Assembly (NCBI GenBank): GCA_038239365.1
Contig: JBBSEU010000052.1
Coordinates: 1-23,476 of the forward strand
Direction: 5' to 3'
Length of the DNA: 23,476 nt
From: JBBRMW01 sp038239365
GTDB taxonomy: Bacteria > Chloroflexota > Anaerolineae > Aggregatilineales > UBA2796
Part shown: piece by piece, positions 1-7,748 of the stretch
Numbering within the stretch: the first letter of the stretch is position 1
How the letters are laid out: each line of letters starts with the position of its first letter
The notes under the pieces: generated by a model
What the model saw: the letters and a program-made list of their open reading frames with translations, nothing else
Told to the model about the DNA's origin: nothing
The model's database searches: none
Program-made: the position numbers and the translations under genes

Positions 1-207
1 AGCTTGTTGTGGCCGCTCGTTGTGATGAGCAAAGATGAACTTCGCACAGTGGCCGTCGGGCTGACCGTCTTTCAGAGCGTACACGGCACGGAATATCACA
101 AGATGATCGCCGCTGCGACACTGGTTGCGATCCCGATGTTGATCGTCTTTTTCTTTTTGCAGCGATATTTCATCAAGGGTATCGCCCTTACCGGGTTGAA
201 AGGTTGA
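1..207 (+). CDS. Carbohydrate ABC transporter permease, MalG type (C-terminal end only)
   Basis: The gene is cut by the left edge of the window, and the visible frame runs from base 1 to the TGA at 205-207 (68 residues). The tail contains the stretch DELRTVAVGLTVFQ, then one strongly hydrophobic helix (about AAATLVAIPMLIVFFFLQ), and ends in RYFIKGIALTGLKG. That last motif is the hallmark end of the inner-membrane permeases of CUT1-family sugar importers (MalG/UgpE type). Such a protein forms half of the transmembrane channel, with a second permease, an ATPase and a solute-binding lipoprotein presumably encoded to the left. It ends 3 bases before the next start codon, so it is almost certainly co-transcribed with the hydrolase gene. 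The substrate cannot be read from this fragment. The family call is secure. Confidence 0.93.
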   Translation, partial: SLLWPLVVMSKDELRTVAVGLTVFQSVHGTEYHKMIAAATLVAIPMLIVFFFLQRYFIKGIALTGLKG

Positions 208-210
208 GAC

Positions 211-1488
211 ATGCTACAGGCAGGCACAGGACGCAGCATCATTACGCCGCGCGTCGGCGCACCGCTGATCGGTTATTTTGACCGGGTTGAAGGTTCGAAG
301 GGCGTGCACGATGAGTTGATCGCCCGCGCGGTGGTGATCGAAAGTGACGGGCTGCTTGTGGCGCTGGTCAGTGTCGAGATTTTGTGGTTGTGGGGGACGA
401 TCATCCGCCAGATTCGGGAAGCCGTAACCACGCGCTGCAACATCCCGGCGGAAAACATTTTGATCTTTGCCACGCACACGCACGGCGGCCCCGCCCCGCA
501 CGATGCCCAATTCTGGGATCGGCCACTGGCGGAGATCATCGCTGATGCAATCGTTGACGCCTTTCAGTCGCGGCAGCCCGCCCGAATCGGCTTTGGGTTT
601 GGGCAGTTATTTGGCTATAACATCAATCGGCGCTGGCTCAACCGCCCTACCGATCCGTCGGTGGGCGTCATGCGAATTGATCGGGCTGATGGGACGCCGC
701 TTGCCATCATTGGCAATCATGCCTGTCACGCCGTTGTGATGGGCTACGATAATTATCTGATCACGGGCGATTGGCCGGGCTATTCGAGTCGCTTGCTCGA
801 AGCGGAGATCGGCGCGGGCTGCGTGGCATTGTTCAGTCAGGGCGGGGCGGGCGATGTGAATCCGCTCACCGAAACGGTACGCCAACGGCTGGCCGCCGCG
901 CATCCGATTGGCACGATTGGCCGCCTGACCAGCTATTACGGCACGTACAGCCCGGATGATCCGGCCACCTGGAATATCGAAGATCGCGGCGGCGGCACAT
1001 TCATCGAGGCCGAAACGATTGCGCGCGCCTATAATGCCGAAGCCCTGCGCGTCTGGCGAAGCATCAAGACCGCCGATGTGCCGCTCTGGACGCAATCGAT
1101 CACGATTAACGGCTCAGTGGGTGCAGATGAGCCACGCAGCGAAGGACTCCCGCCCGAATATCGCGCCATCCTGCCGGAAATCCAGGAAGGCATGATCCCG
1201 TTGGAGATCATGATCGTCGGGATCGGGGATGCGGTACTGGTCAGTCAGCCGGGCGAAGTATTCAGCGAAACGGCGGTTGAACTGCGAAAAGCGGGTCAGC
1301 AAATGGGCTATGCTTTCCCCTGGCTGGTGAGTTACGCCAACGGTAGTTTCGCCTATTTGCCACCCGCCAACGCTTTTCTCGAAGGTGGTTACGAAGTGGC
1401 CTGGGCACTGCGTTATGGCTTGAGTCGGCAGCTTCAAAATCGTATTTCGGACGCCGTTTTGCCCATATTGAAAGCGCATCGCTCATGA
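211..1488 (+). CDS. Neutral/alkaline non-lysosomal ceramidase-family hydrolase, catalytic domain only
   Basis: This 425-residue protein matches the N-terminal catalytic domain of neutral ceramidases. It has ATHTHGGP at residues 87-94, NHACHAV at 169-175, GDVNP at 214-218, QPGE at 346-349 and SYANG at 374-378. The His, Glu and Tyr residues of these motifs correspond to the zinc ligands of the family. Classical ceramidases are 600-700 residues with a C-terminal Ig-like domain, which is absent here. The family hexapeptide GDVSPN, which carries the proposed nucleophilic serine, reads GDVNPL here, so ceramide may not be the substrate. No signal peptide is visible, suggesting a cytoplasmic enzyme. 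The ATG at 211 has AAAGG at 199-203 inside the end of the permease gene. The 3' end overlaps the next gene by ATGA. It probably acts on something imported by the neighbouring transporter. The family is secure; the activity is open. Confidence 0.85.
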   Translation: MLQAGTGRSIITPRVGAPLIGYFDRVEGSKGVHDELIARAVVIESDGLLVALVSVEILWLWGTIIRQIREAVTTRCNIPAENILIFATHTHGGPAPHDAQFWDRPLAEIIADAIVDAFQSRQPARIGFGFGQLFGYNINRRWLNRPTDPSVGVMRIDRADGTPLAIIGNHACHAVVMGYDNYLITGDWPGYSSRLLEAEIGAGCVALFSQGGAGDVNPLTETVRQRLAAAHPIGTIGRLTSYYGTYSPDDPATWNIEDRGGGTFIEAETIARAYNAEALRVWRSIKTADVPLWTQSITINGSVGADEPRSEGLPPEYRAILPEIQEGMIPLEIMIVGIGDAVLVSQPGEVFSETAVELRKAGQQMGYAFPWLVSYANGSFAYLPPANAFLEGGYEVAWALRYGLSRQLQNRISDAVLPILKAHRS

Positions 1489-2450
1489 TCAAGCATGTTT
1501 GGCCGCTCCCCAGAATTGAATATATGCCGTTCGCGGAAGTGGTTGAAGCGCGCGATGTGGCGCTGGTCTACAGCCGCGCGGCTTGGAATGCGGTGAAGGA
1601 TCGGCTGCATCTTAACGCAGTCTGGCAGATGGAACCGGCTGAGGCGACGGAAGCGCACTGGCAAGCCTTGAGTATGTCGCTCAAGGGTGACGCTGTGTAC
1701 GCGATAGGCGGCGGGTTGGCGCACGACTGCGCGAAGTATCTGGCGGTGCAGCACAATTTACCGCTGATCAGTTTGCCAACGGCGCTGTCTGTGGATGCGT
1801 TCCTGACCTGGGCTTCGGGCGTGCGCCGCGATGACAGCGTGAGCTATATCGAAACCAAACCGCCCGAACGATTGATCGTCGATTTTGAAGTGTTGGCCGC
1901 TGCGCCCCCTTCACTTCGGGCGGCGGGCATGTGCGATGTGTTGTCGATTGCGACGGGCGCGCACGATTGGCGGCTGGCACACGAACGCGGTCAGAACCCG
2001 CCGAATATGCAATATGTTCCGTACATTGATCAAATCGCGCAGGGCATTCTACAGGGATCGCTCGATTGTGCCGAAGCTGCCGGGCGCGGCGACCCGGATG
2101 GCTTGAAACAACTGCTCGACTGCCTGGCGCTGGAAGTGCAGCTTTGCAATCTGATCGGGCATTCGCGGCCAGAAGAAGGCAGCGAACATTACTTCGCCTA
2201 TGCTGTCGAAAACGTGCTGGGCAAAGGCTTGCCACATGCCGATCTAGTGGGGCCGGGAATCATTTTGATCGCGGAACTACAAGGTCAGGATGTCGCGCCA
2301 CTGAAACGGGCGTTGGAAGCCGTTCATACGCCGCTGAACAATATTCCGCCCGATGTGATCCGCGCGACGTTGGACAGCTTGCCGGAGTTTTCACGTCGGC
2401 ACAATCTGGCCTACGGAATCGCGCATGAATTAACCACACCCCAACGCTAG
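1485..2450 (+). CDS. sn-glycerol-1-phosphate dehydrogenase (EgsA/AraM) family protein
   Basis: This 321-residue member of the iron-containing alcohol dehydrogenase superfamily most resembles glycerol-1-phosphate dehydrogenases, which reduce dihydroxyacetone phosphate with NAD(P)H. A nucleotide-binding GGG with a following Asp lies at residues 75-81 (AIGGGLAHDCAKYLA) and PTALSVDAF at 98-106. The three expected metal ligands are present: Asp151 in AAGMCDVLS, His235 in SRPEEGSEHYF and His251 in LPHADLVG. The last site usually reads HGEQVG, so this is a divergent member. In archaea the product founds the ether-lipid backbone, and in Bacillus AraM gives heptaprenylglyceryl lipids. Here the position behind a sugar permease and a hydrolase suggests catabolic or lipid-headgroup use (inference). 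Translation is coupled to the upstream gene through a 4-base ATGA overlap, and no separate ribosome site is visible. Confidence 0.8.
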   Translation: MIKHVWPLPRIEYMPFAEVVEARDVALVYSRAAWNAVKDRLHLNAVWQMEPAEATEAHWQALSMSLKGDAVYAIGGGLAHDCAKYLAVQHNLPLISLPTALSVDAFLTWASGVRRDDSVSYIETKPPERLIVDFEVLAAAPPSLRAAGMCDVLSIATGAHDWRLAHERGQNPPNMQYVPYIDQIAQGILQGSLDCAEAAGRGDPDGLKQLLDCLALEVQLCNLIGHSRPEEGSEHYFAYAVENVLGKGLPHADLVGPGIILIAELQGQDVAPLKRALEAVHTPLNNIPPDVIRATLDSLPEFSRRHNLAYGIAHELTTPQR

Positions 2451-2530
2451 CAAGAGCGGCAAACCTGAGAACGGGTTAAAATCCGCGCATCTGCTCAATG
2501 CTTGCTTAATTCATCGTTCAAGGGAATCCT

Positions 2531-3973
2531 ATGTCAACGCAAGGTGTTACACCGCGCAGTGAAGATTACTCGAAATGGTACACCGATGTCATCCAAAAGG
2601 CCGATTTGGCTGACTACGCTCCGGTTCGCGGCTGTATGATCATCAAGCCCTATGGCTACGCGCTCTGGGAAAATGTCCAGTCGCAGCTTGATCGGCGATT
2701 CAAGGACACCGGCCATCAGAACGCCTACTTTCCGCTGCTCATCCCGGAAAGTTTCCTGAAAAAAGAAGCCGAACACATCGAAGGGTTTGCGCCGGAACTG
2801 GCTGTTGTGACCATTGGCGGCGGCGAAGAACTGGCTGAGCGGCTGGTCATTCGGCCAACGTCTGAAACGATCATCGGCCACAGCTTTTCCAATTGGATTC
2901 AAAGCCACCGCGATCTGCCGCTGCTCATCAATCAATGGGCAAACGTCGTGCGCTGGGAACTTCGCACACGCCTGTTCTTGCGGACGATGGAATTTCTGTG
3001 GCAGGAAGGCCATACCGCGCACGCCACCTATGAGGAAGCGCAGGAAGAAACGCTCAGAATGTTGGGCGTCTATGAGGACTTCGCGCGCAACGAAGCGGCT
3101 ATTCCGGTCATTCCGGGCGTCAAGAGTGAGCAGGAAAAGTTCCCCGGCGCGCTGCAATCGCATACCATTGAGGCGATGATGGGCGATAAGAAGGCGCTGC
3201 AAAGCGGCACCAGTCACAATCTCGGCCAGAATTTCGCCAAAACGTTCGACATTAAATTCACGGATCGCAACAACGAAATTCAGCACTGTTGGACAACCTC
3301 CTGGGGTCTGAGTACGCGCATCATCGGCGCGATCATCATGGTACACGGCGACGATCAGGGCTTGCGCCTGCCGCCGCGTCTTGCGCCCATCCAGACGATC
3401 ATCGTGCCCATCTTCAAAAATGATGACGAAAAGGCGCTCGTCATGGCAAACGTCGATGCCATGTTCAACCTGCTCAAAATAGCAGGTGTGCGCGTCAAAA
3501 TCGATACGCGCGAAGGGCTTTCACCGGGCTTCAAGTACAGCGATTGGGAAATGCGCGGCGTGCCGCTTCGCATGGAGATCGGGCCAAAAGATGTTCAGAA
3601 TAATACGGTCACGCTGGTTCGGCGCGATGTGAGCGGCAAAGCGGGCAAGCAGTTTGTCGCGCGTGATGCCGCTGTACAGATCGTCCTGAGTCTGCTCAAC
3701 GATATTCACGTGAACATGCTCCAGCAGGCAACCGCTTTCCGTGACGCGAACATTCACACCGTTGAAGGCGATTACGAGAAGTTCCGCGAAATTCTGAAAG
3801 ATGGCTGGGCATTTACCTGGTTCTGCGGCAAAGCCGAATGTGAAGCCAAAATCAAAGAAGATAATCAGGCGGTTTCGCGCTGCTTCCCGCTGGGACAGCA
3901 GCCGGGCGAAGGGCCGTGCATCGCCTGCGGTACGACAGCCACACAGCGCGCCTACTTCGCCAAAGCCTATTGA
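2531..3973 (+). CDS. proS: Prolyl-tRNA synthetase, archaeal/eukaryotic type
   Basis: This is a class II aminoacyl-tRNA synthetase of 480 residues that charges tRNA-Pro with proline. The motif-1 region is followed by RPTSET (residues 108-113), which binds the amino acid. Motif 2 (about 141-165) includes RTRLFLRTMEFLWQEGH, and motif 3 lies near 262-285. The anticodon-binding domain follows, then a C-terminal zinc-binding domain with WFCGKAECE and CIACG cysteines. The chain ends in YFAKAY, with the terminal tyrosine typical of this form. It lacks the editing insertion of the usual bacterial enzyme (about 570 residues), so it is the short archaeal-like type that several bacterial phyla, including Chloroflexota, carry. 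AGGGA at 2521-2525 precedes the ATG. It stands alone, with an 80-base gap upstream and a terminator downstream. Confidence 0.97.
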   Translation: MSTQGVTPRSEDYSKWYTDVIQKADLADYAPVRGCMIIKPYGYALWENVQSQLDRRFKDTGHQNAYFPLLIPESFLKKEAEHIEGFAPELAVVTIGGGEELAERLVIRPTSETIIGHSFSNWIQSHRDLPLLINQWANVVRWELRTRLFLRTMEFLWQEGHTAHATYEEAQEETLRMLGVYEDFARNEAAIPVIPGVKSEQEKFPGALQSHTIEAMMGDKKALQSGTSHNLGQNFAKTFDIKFTDRNNEIQHCWTTSWGLSTRIIGAIIMVHGDDQGLRLPPRLAPIQTIIVPIFKNDDEKALVMANVDAMFNLLKIAGVRVKIDTREGLSPGFKYSDWEMRGVPLRMEIGPKDVQNNTVTLVRRDVSGKAGKQFVARDAAVQIVLSLLNDIHVNMLQQATAFRDANIHTVEGDYEKFREILKDGWAFTWFCGKAECEAKIKEDNQAVSRCFPLGQQPGEGPCIACGTTATQRAYFAKAY

Positions 3974-3982
3974 GTGATTTAG

Positions 3983-4017
3983 CAGCCCGGTTATAACTCC
4001 GCCGGGCTGAATTTTTT
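3983..4017 (+). terminator. Intrinsic terminator after proS
   Basis: A perfect 8-bp GC-rich stem (CAGCCCGG at 3983-3990 pairing with CCGGGCTG at 4002-4009) with an 11-base loop is followed by six T residues at 4012-4017. It starts 9 bases after the proS stop codon, the normal spot for Rho-independent termination. It separates proS from the sensor-kinase unit. Confidence 0.88.
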
Positions 4018-4030
4018 ATAAGAAATACCA

Positions 4031-4057
4031 TTTTCAAAAACGCAAATCCTGTATAAT
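4031..4057 (+). promoter_or_regulatory. Sigma-70-like promoter for the histidine kinase unit
   Basis: A consensus -10 box, TATAAT, lies at 4052-4057. The best -35 match is TTTTCA at 4031-4036 with a short 15-base spacer, so the -35 is weak. Transcription would start near 4063-4065, which makes the upstream TTG at 4062 an unlikely start codon and supports the GTG at 4095. Confidence 0.55.
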
Positions 4058-4094
4058 CACTTTGTGCGTAAACGTACAGGGTTATTCGGTAAGC

Positions 4095-5906
4095 GTGAAT
4101 ACCTCTCTGTCGATCTTTCTGACGCTGATCGTCAACGCGGCGGCCACCGTTTGCTGCGCGGCGTTGTGTATGCTGCTGCTCTGGCAGGACTTCCGGCGGC
4201 GCAGCAATCAACTGTTCGCGCTGACGATGTTTGTATTTGCCGTCTACAGCGCCAACAGCCTGCTGATGCGCTTCAATTATCTTTTCAACTATCGTAACGA
4301 TGTCATTCTGTATTCAAGCGTATCGCTCTACGGCCTGGGCTGTTTCGCGCTGTTCACATTTTTGAGCTATTTTGCCCGGCTCAATTTGTGGGCGCGGCGG
4401 CTCATTATCGGTGGCGGTGCGCTGTTGGCAGTGGTGCTAATCGCTGTAATGTGGCAGGGCGCGTTTTATACCGATATTACGGTTCTGGCGGATCGAACCA
4501 TTGGCTACAGCCTGACGCCTCTTGGCATTGCCGGTCTCTTTATTGTTGTGGCCTATCAGCTGATCAGCGTTGCCCTGATTTACTTTAGCCACACCGAGCG
4601 CAGCCGCGAATTATGGGGTTTTGCCCTGCTCCTGCCACTTGAAGCGGTGGTCAGCGCGATCCCAGGCTTCCAGGGGCTGCCGCTGGATACCCTGGCGATG
4701 TTGATCATTGCGTTGGCGACGGCGCGCATCATCATGTATGAACATGTTGCCAAACCTATGACCGAACTGAATAAACAGCTTGTCCTTGCCAACCAGAATT
4801 TGATGCAGGCCAATCAATTCAAAGCGCAGTTTTTAGCCAATATGAGCCACGAACTCCGCACGCCGCTCAACTCGATTATCGGCTACACCGATCTGGTTTC
4901 GAGCGGTTTGTACGGCCCGCTCACCCAGAAACAGATTGATCGACTCGAAAAGATCGCGCGTAACGGACGGCGCTTGCTGGCCTTGATCAACGATGTGCTT
5001 GACCTGAGCAAGATCGAAGCCGGGCACATGATCCTGAACCGCGAACCAATTTTGCTGGATGATGCGCTTACCCCTGTCCTGGCTCTGGTTCGTCCTGATG
5101 CAGAAAAGAAAGATGTGGCGCTGATCTGTGAATACCGCGCCGATCTGCCGCCGCTGCACGCGGACATCATCCGCTTGGAGCAAATTCTTTTCAACGTCCT
5201 GTCGAATGCGGTTCGCTTCACGCCGTCGGGCAGTGTCACGTTGCGCGCCCATCCGGTGATAAACGAGGTGACCATCAGCGTGACCGATACCGGAATTGGC
5301 ATTCCGCTGGATCGGCAGGAAGCGATCTTCGATAGTTTCACGCAGGACGAAGATAATTTCGTCGGGCGCACTGAGGGTACTGGTCTGGGGCTGGTTGTCA
5401 CGCGCCATCTGGTGCAAATGCACGGCGGCCAATTCTGGTTCACGTCCGACGGCATACCCGGCAAAGGCTCAACCTTTTACATTTCTATCCCGGCGGCGGA
5501 ACACTTCCAATCGATCAGGCCAGGGACAGGGCTGCTCGGCCCGACTATTCTGTGCATTGACGACAATCACGAGTCGGTTGAAGTGTTGCAGGGGATGTTG
5601 GAATCGGAAGGCTATCGCATTTATGGCGCGGGCAGCGGCGAAGCCGGATTGCAGCGTGCCCACGAAATACGCCCGGAGTTGATTCTGTTGGATATTACGA
5701 TGCCCGGTATGGACGGCTGGCAGGTGCTTGAGGCGCTGCGTGCCGACCCGCGCACGGCACGTATCCCGGTGATCGTGATGGCAAGCGCCGATCCTTCGGC
5801 CAAAGCGCATCAGGTGGGCACAGCCGGCAGCCTGACAAAGCCCTTTCAACGTGCCGAATTGATCGCCCAGGTCAGGAACGCTTTGCAAGTTGCCGAAAAA
5901 GCGTAA
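4095..5906 (+). CDS. Membrane-bound hybrid sensor histidine kinase with C-terminal receiver
   Basis: The protein has 603 residues from the GTG at 4095. Residues 1 to about 215 form six or seven hydrophobic helices with no large loop, so sensing is probably within the membrane. A short coiled linker leads to the HisKA domain, FLANMSHELRTPLNS, with the phospho-accepting His252. The HATPase domain shows the N box NVLSNAVRF, the G1 box DTGIGIP and the G2 box GTGLGL. The C-terminal receiver has the acidic pair Asp489/Asp490, the phospho-acceptor Asp533 in LLDITMPGMDGW, and Lys582 in LTKPF. It lacks an output domain and should pass phosphate onward. The GTG start is chosen because the promoter lies just upstream and because it puts His252 at exactly the same residue number as in the paralogue that follows. 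That gene begins 1 base after this stop. The stimulus is unknown. Confidence 0.9.
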   Translation: MNTSLSIFLTLIVNAAATVCCAALCMLLLWQDFRRRSNQLFALTMFVFAVYSANSLLMRFNYLFNYRNDVILYSSVSLYGLGCFALFTFLSYFARLNLWARRLIIGGGALLAVVLIAVMWQGAFYTDITVLADRTIGYSLTPLGIAGLFIVVAYQLISVALIYFSHTERSRELWGFALLLPLEAVVSAIPGFQGLPLDTLAMLIIALATARIIMYEHVAKPMTELNKQLVLANQNLMQANQFKAQFLANMSHELRTPLNSIIGYTDLVSSGLYGPLTQKQIDRLEKIARNGRRLLALINDVLDLSKIEAGHMILNREPILLDDALTPVLALVRPDAEKKDVALICEYRADLPPLHADIIRLEQILFNVLSNAVRFTPSGSVTLRAHPVINEVTISVTDTGIGIPLDRQEAIFDSFTQDEDNFVGRTEGTGLGLVVTRHLVQMHGGQFWFTSDGIPGKGSTFYISIPAAEHFQSIRPGTGLLGPTILCIDDNHESVEVLQGMLESEGYRIYGAGSGEAGLQRAHEIRPELILLDITMPGMDGWQVLEALRADPRTARIPVIVMASADPSAKAHQVGTAGSLTKPFQRAELIAQVRNALQVAEKA

Positions 5907-5907
5907 C

Positions 5908-7359
5908 ATGTCCAATACTGAAACGATCATCATTGTGTTGAGTAATAGCCTGACCGCTATCCTGGCCGCCGCCTTGATCCTGATCGTCATGTGGCAAGCG
6001 CCGCAAAAACGCACCAATCAAGCGTTGGCGTTGATGATGTTGTGTCTGACCGTATTCAGCGGACTGAATACTTTTTCACGCTTTCTGGAACGTTTCAACA
6101 CCGATCCCGCGCAGTTCTGGTATGCCGTCTTTGCGTCCTACGGCATGTTTTCGCTGTCAACTTACCTGTTTGCACTCACGTTTACCGGGTTACGTGAACG
6201 CTGGACGATGATCTGTCTGGCGCTGACGTTGTTGGTCACGCCCGTTTCGCTGATTGCATTGTGGACAGGCAGCGCCATCATTGATGTACATCCAAGCGGC
6301 GGCGGTGCTTATACCTATACCTACGGCCCTATGTATGTCTTTACGGCGTTGAACACGCTTGCGCCCTATGTCGGTACGCTACTGCTCATTTATCGGGCAA
6401 ATACCCGTTGGGCGCGTATGTTGATCCCTGCTTTGATCTGCATCCTGATTGGTATGCTGAGCAGCGTGTTGCGTCCGCTAATTGGCGCACTGCCTATCAA
6501 CGCGCTCATGCTGGCCGCCGCCACACTGTTGATTGGCCGCACCGTGATTCAATCGCAGTTGTTCAATCCGTTGGCCGAATTGAATCAGCAGCTTTCCCAG
6601 AAGAATCGAGAACTGGCCGAAACCAGCCACTTGAAAACGCGCTTTCTGGCGAATATGAGTCACGAACTGCGAACGCCGCTCAACTCGATCATTGGCTATA
6701 CCGGGCTAATTCTGGACGGCACCTATGGCCCCCTGACCGAGAAACAGCAAGATCGCCTCGAAAAAGTGACGCGCAACGGCCAGCATCTGCTGTCAGTGAT
6801 CAATGATGTACTTGATCTGAACCGCATCGAGGCTGGTGAGATTACCCTCAACCGCACCTCAGTTTCGGTCAAAAGTTTGCTTGATCATGTCTTTGGGCTG
6901 ATCGAACCGCTGGCCTCACACAAAGGGCTGACGTTGACCCGCAGCGATCCGGCTAACCTGCCTCTGCTGAATGTTGATGAACAGCGCGCCCGCCAGATGC
7001 TTATCAACGTGATCTCCAATGCCGTCAAGTTCACTCCCACTGGTCATGTGGCGGTGCGCGTCCTCTGGGAAGTCGATCACGAGCTTCGGATCGAAGTTGA
7101 GGACAGCGGCATCGGCATTGAGGAGTCTCAGCAAAAGATCGTTTTTGAGGAATTTCGACAGGTAGATAGCACCGCCACCCGCGAATTCCAGGGCACGGGG
7201 CTGGGGCTGGCGATCACGCGGCGGCTGGTTGAACTGCATGGCGGGCGCATCTGGTTTACCAGCCAGCCGGGTAAAGGCACCACCTTTTATCTGACGCTGC
7301 CCTGTGCTAACCCACTCAACGTCCCGCTGCCCGACGCAAATTCAGCTAATCTGGTATAA
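5908..7359 (+). CDS. Membrane-bound sensor histidine kinase, tandem paralogue without receiver
   Basis: The protein has 483 residues from the ATG at 5908, which follows the preceding stop as TAA-C-ATG, so translation is probably coupled. An in-frame TTG at 5890 is possible but overlaps the upstream gene. It has the same plan as its neighbour: a polytopic N-terminal region (about 215 residues), a linker, HisKA with His252 in FLANMSHELRTPLNS, then the HATPase N box NVISNAVKF, G1 DSGIGIE and G2 GTGLGLAI, ending at TTFYLTLP. The kinase halves are closely similar while the membrane halves share only layout (for example a W followed by a basic patch and N-Q near residue 30-38). This indicates duplication followed by divergence of the sensing part. 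There is no receiver domain, so it presumably signals through the hybrid's receiver or the response regulator downstream. Confidence 0.9.
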   Translation: MSNTETIIIVLSNSLTAILAAALILIVMWQAPQKRTNQALALMMLCLTVFSGLNTFSRFLERFNTDPAQFWYAVFASYGMFSLSTYLFALTFTGLRERWTMICLALTLLVTPVSLIALWTGSAIIDVHPSGGGAYTYTYGPMYVFTALNTLAPYVGTLLLIYRANTRWARMLIPALICILIGMLSSVLRPLIGALPINALMLAAATLLIGRTVIQSQLFNPLAELNQQLSQKNRELAETSHLKTRFLANMSHELRTPLNSIIGYTGLILDGTYGPLTEKQQDRLEKVTRNGQHLLSVINDVLDLNRIEAGEITLNRTSVSVKSLLDHVFGLIEPLASHKGLTLTRSDPANLPLLNVDEQRARQMLINVISNAVKFTPTGHVAVRVLWEVDHELRIEVEDSGIGIEESQQKIVFEEFRQVDSTATREFQGTGLGLAITRRLVELHGGRIWFTSQPGKGTTFYLTLPCANPLNVPLPDANSANLV

Positions 7360-7360
7360 T
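7352..7360 (+). promoter_or_regulatory. Possible extended -10 promoter for the response regulator
   Basis: TGGTATAAT matches the extended -10 consensus (TG-N-TATAAT) exactly. It overlaps the stop codon of the upstream kinase (TAA at 7357-7359). Transcription would start near 7367, just before the ribosome site GGAGG at 7369-7373. No -35 box is seen, which extended -10 promoters may lack. The match could be chance. Confidence 0.35.
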
Positions 7361-7382
7361 CCACGCGCGGAGGCAAAACTGC

Positions 7383-7748
7383 ATGGCTAGGCGTATTCTG
7401 GTTGTCGAGGATAACCCCGATAACCGTGTTCTGATTACGGATATCTTGACCTCGTTGGATTATGATGTGATCATTGCAGAAGATGGTGAGGAAGGTGTCC
7501 GCAAGACAAATGCCGAACGCCCCGATTTGATTCTGATGGATTTATCGCTGCCGCAAATGGATGGCTGGACGGCTGCCCGGCATATCAAGGGCACACCCGA
7601 ACTGAACCACATCCCGATTGTCGCACTGACCGCGCACGCGATGGTTGGGGATCGGGAAAAAGCGTTAGAAGCGGGCTGCGATGATTATGTGAGCAAGCCC
7701 ATCGACTTGCGCGAACTGGCAAGCAAACTGGCGCTCTATCTGGATTAG
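7383..7748 (+). CDS. Single-domain (CheY-like) response regulator
   Basis: This 121-residue protein is nothing but a receiver domain. It has the acidic pocket Glu9/Asp10 in VVEDN, the phosphorylation site Asp53 in LMDLSLPQMDGW, Thr83 in ALTAH and Lys105 in SKPID. With no DNA-binding or enzymatic domain, it must act by protein contact or as a phosphorelay shuttle. The sequence is closest in style to DivK-type regulators (PQMDGW, DYVSKPI). It lies 23 bases behind the second kinase, with a strong GGAGG at 7369-7373, and is the natural partner of the two kinases. Its last 4 bases overlap the end of the convergent gene on the other strand. Confidence 0.93.
   Translation: MARRILVVEDNPDNRVLITDILTSLDYDVIIAEDGEEGVRKTNAERPDLILMDLSLPQMDGWTAARHIKGTPELNHIPIVALTAHAMVGDREKALEAGCDDYVSKPIDLRELASKLALYLD

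Noticed and set aside
2534..3346. A 270-codon open frame on the minus strand opposite proS
   Set aside because: It is fully antisense to a conserved synthetase, has no promoter or ribosome site of note, and encodes no recognisable motif.
4062..4094. TTG at 4062 as the start of the hybrid kinase
   Set aside because: It coincides with the predicted transcription start, 5 bases after TATAAT, so it would be leaderless or untranscribed. The GTG at 4095 gives the same domain spacing as the paralogue.
4833..5464. Two long minus-strand open frames opposite the hybrid kinase
   Set aside because: Both mirror the conserved HisKA/HATPase codons. Neither has a domain, and their composition is that of shadow frames.
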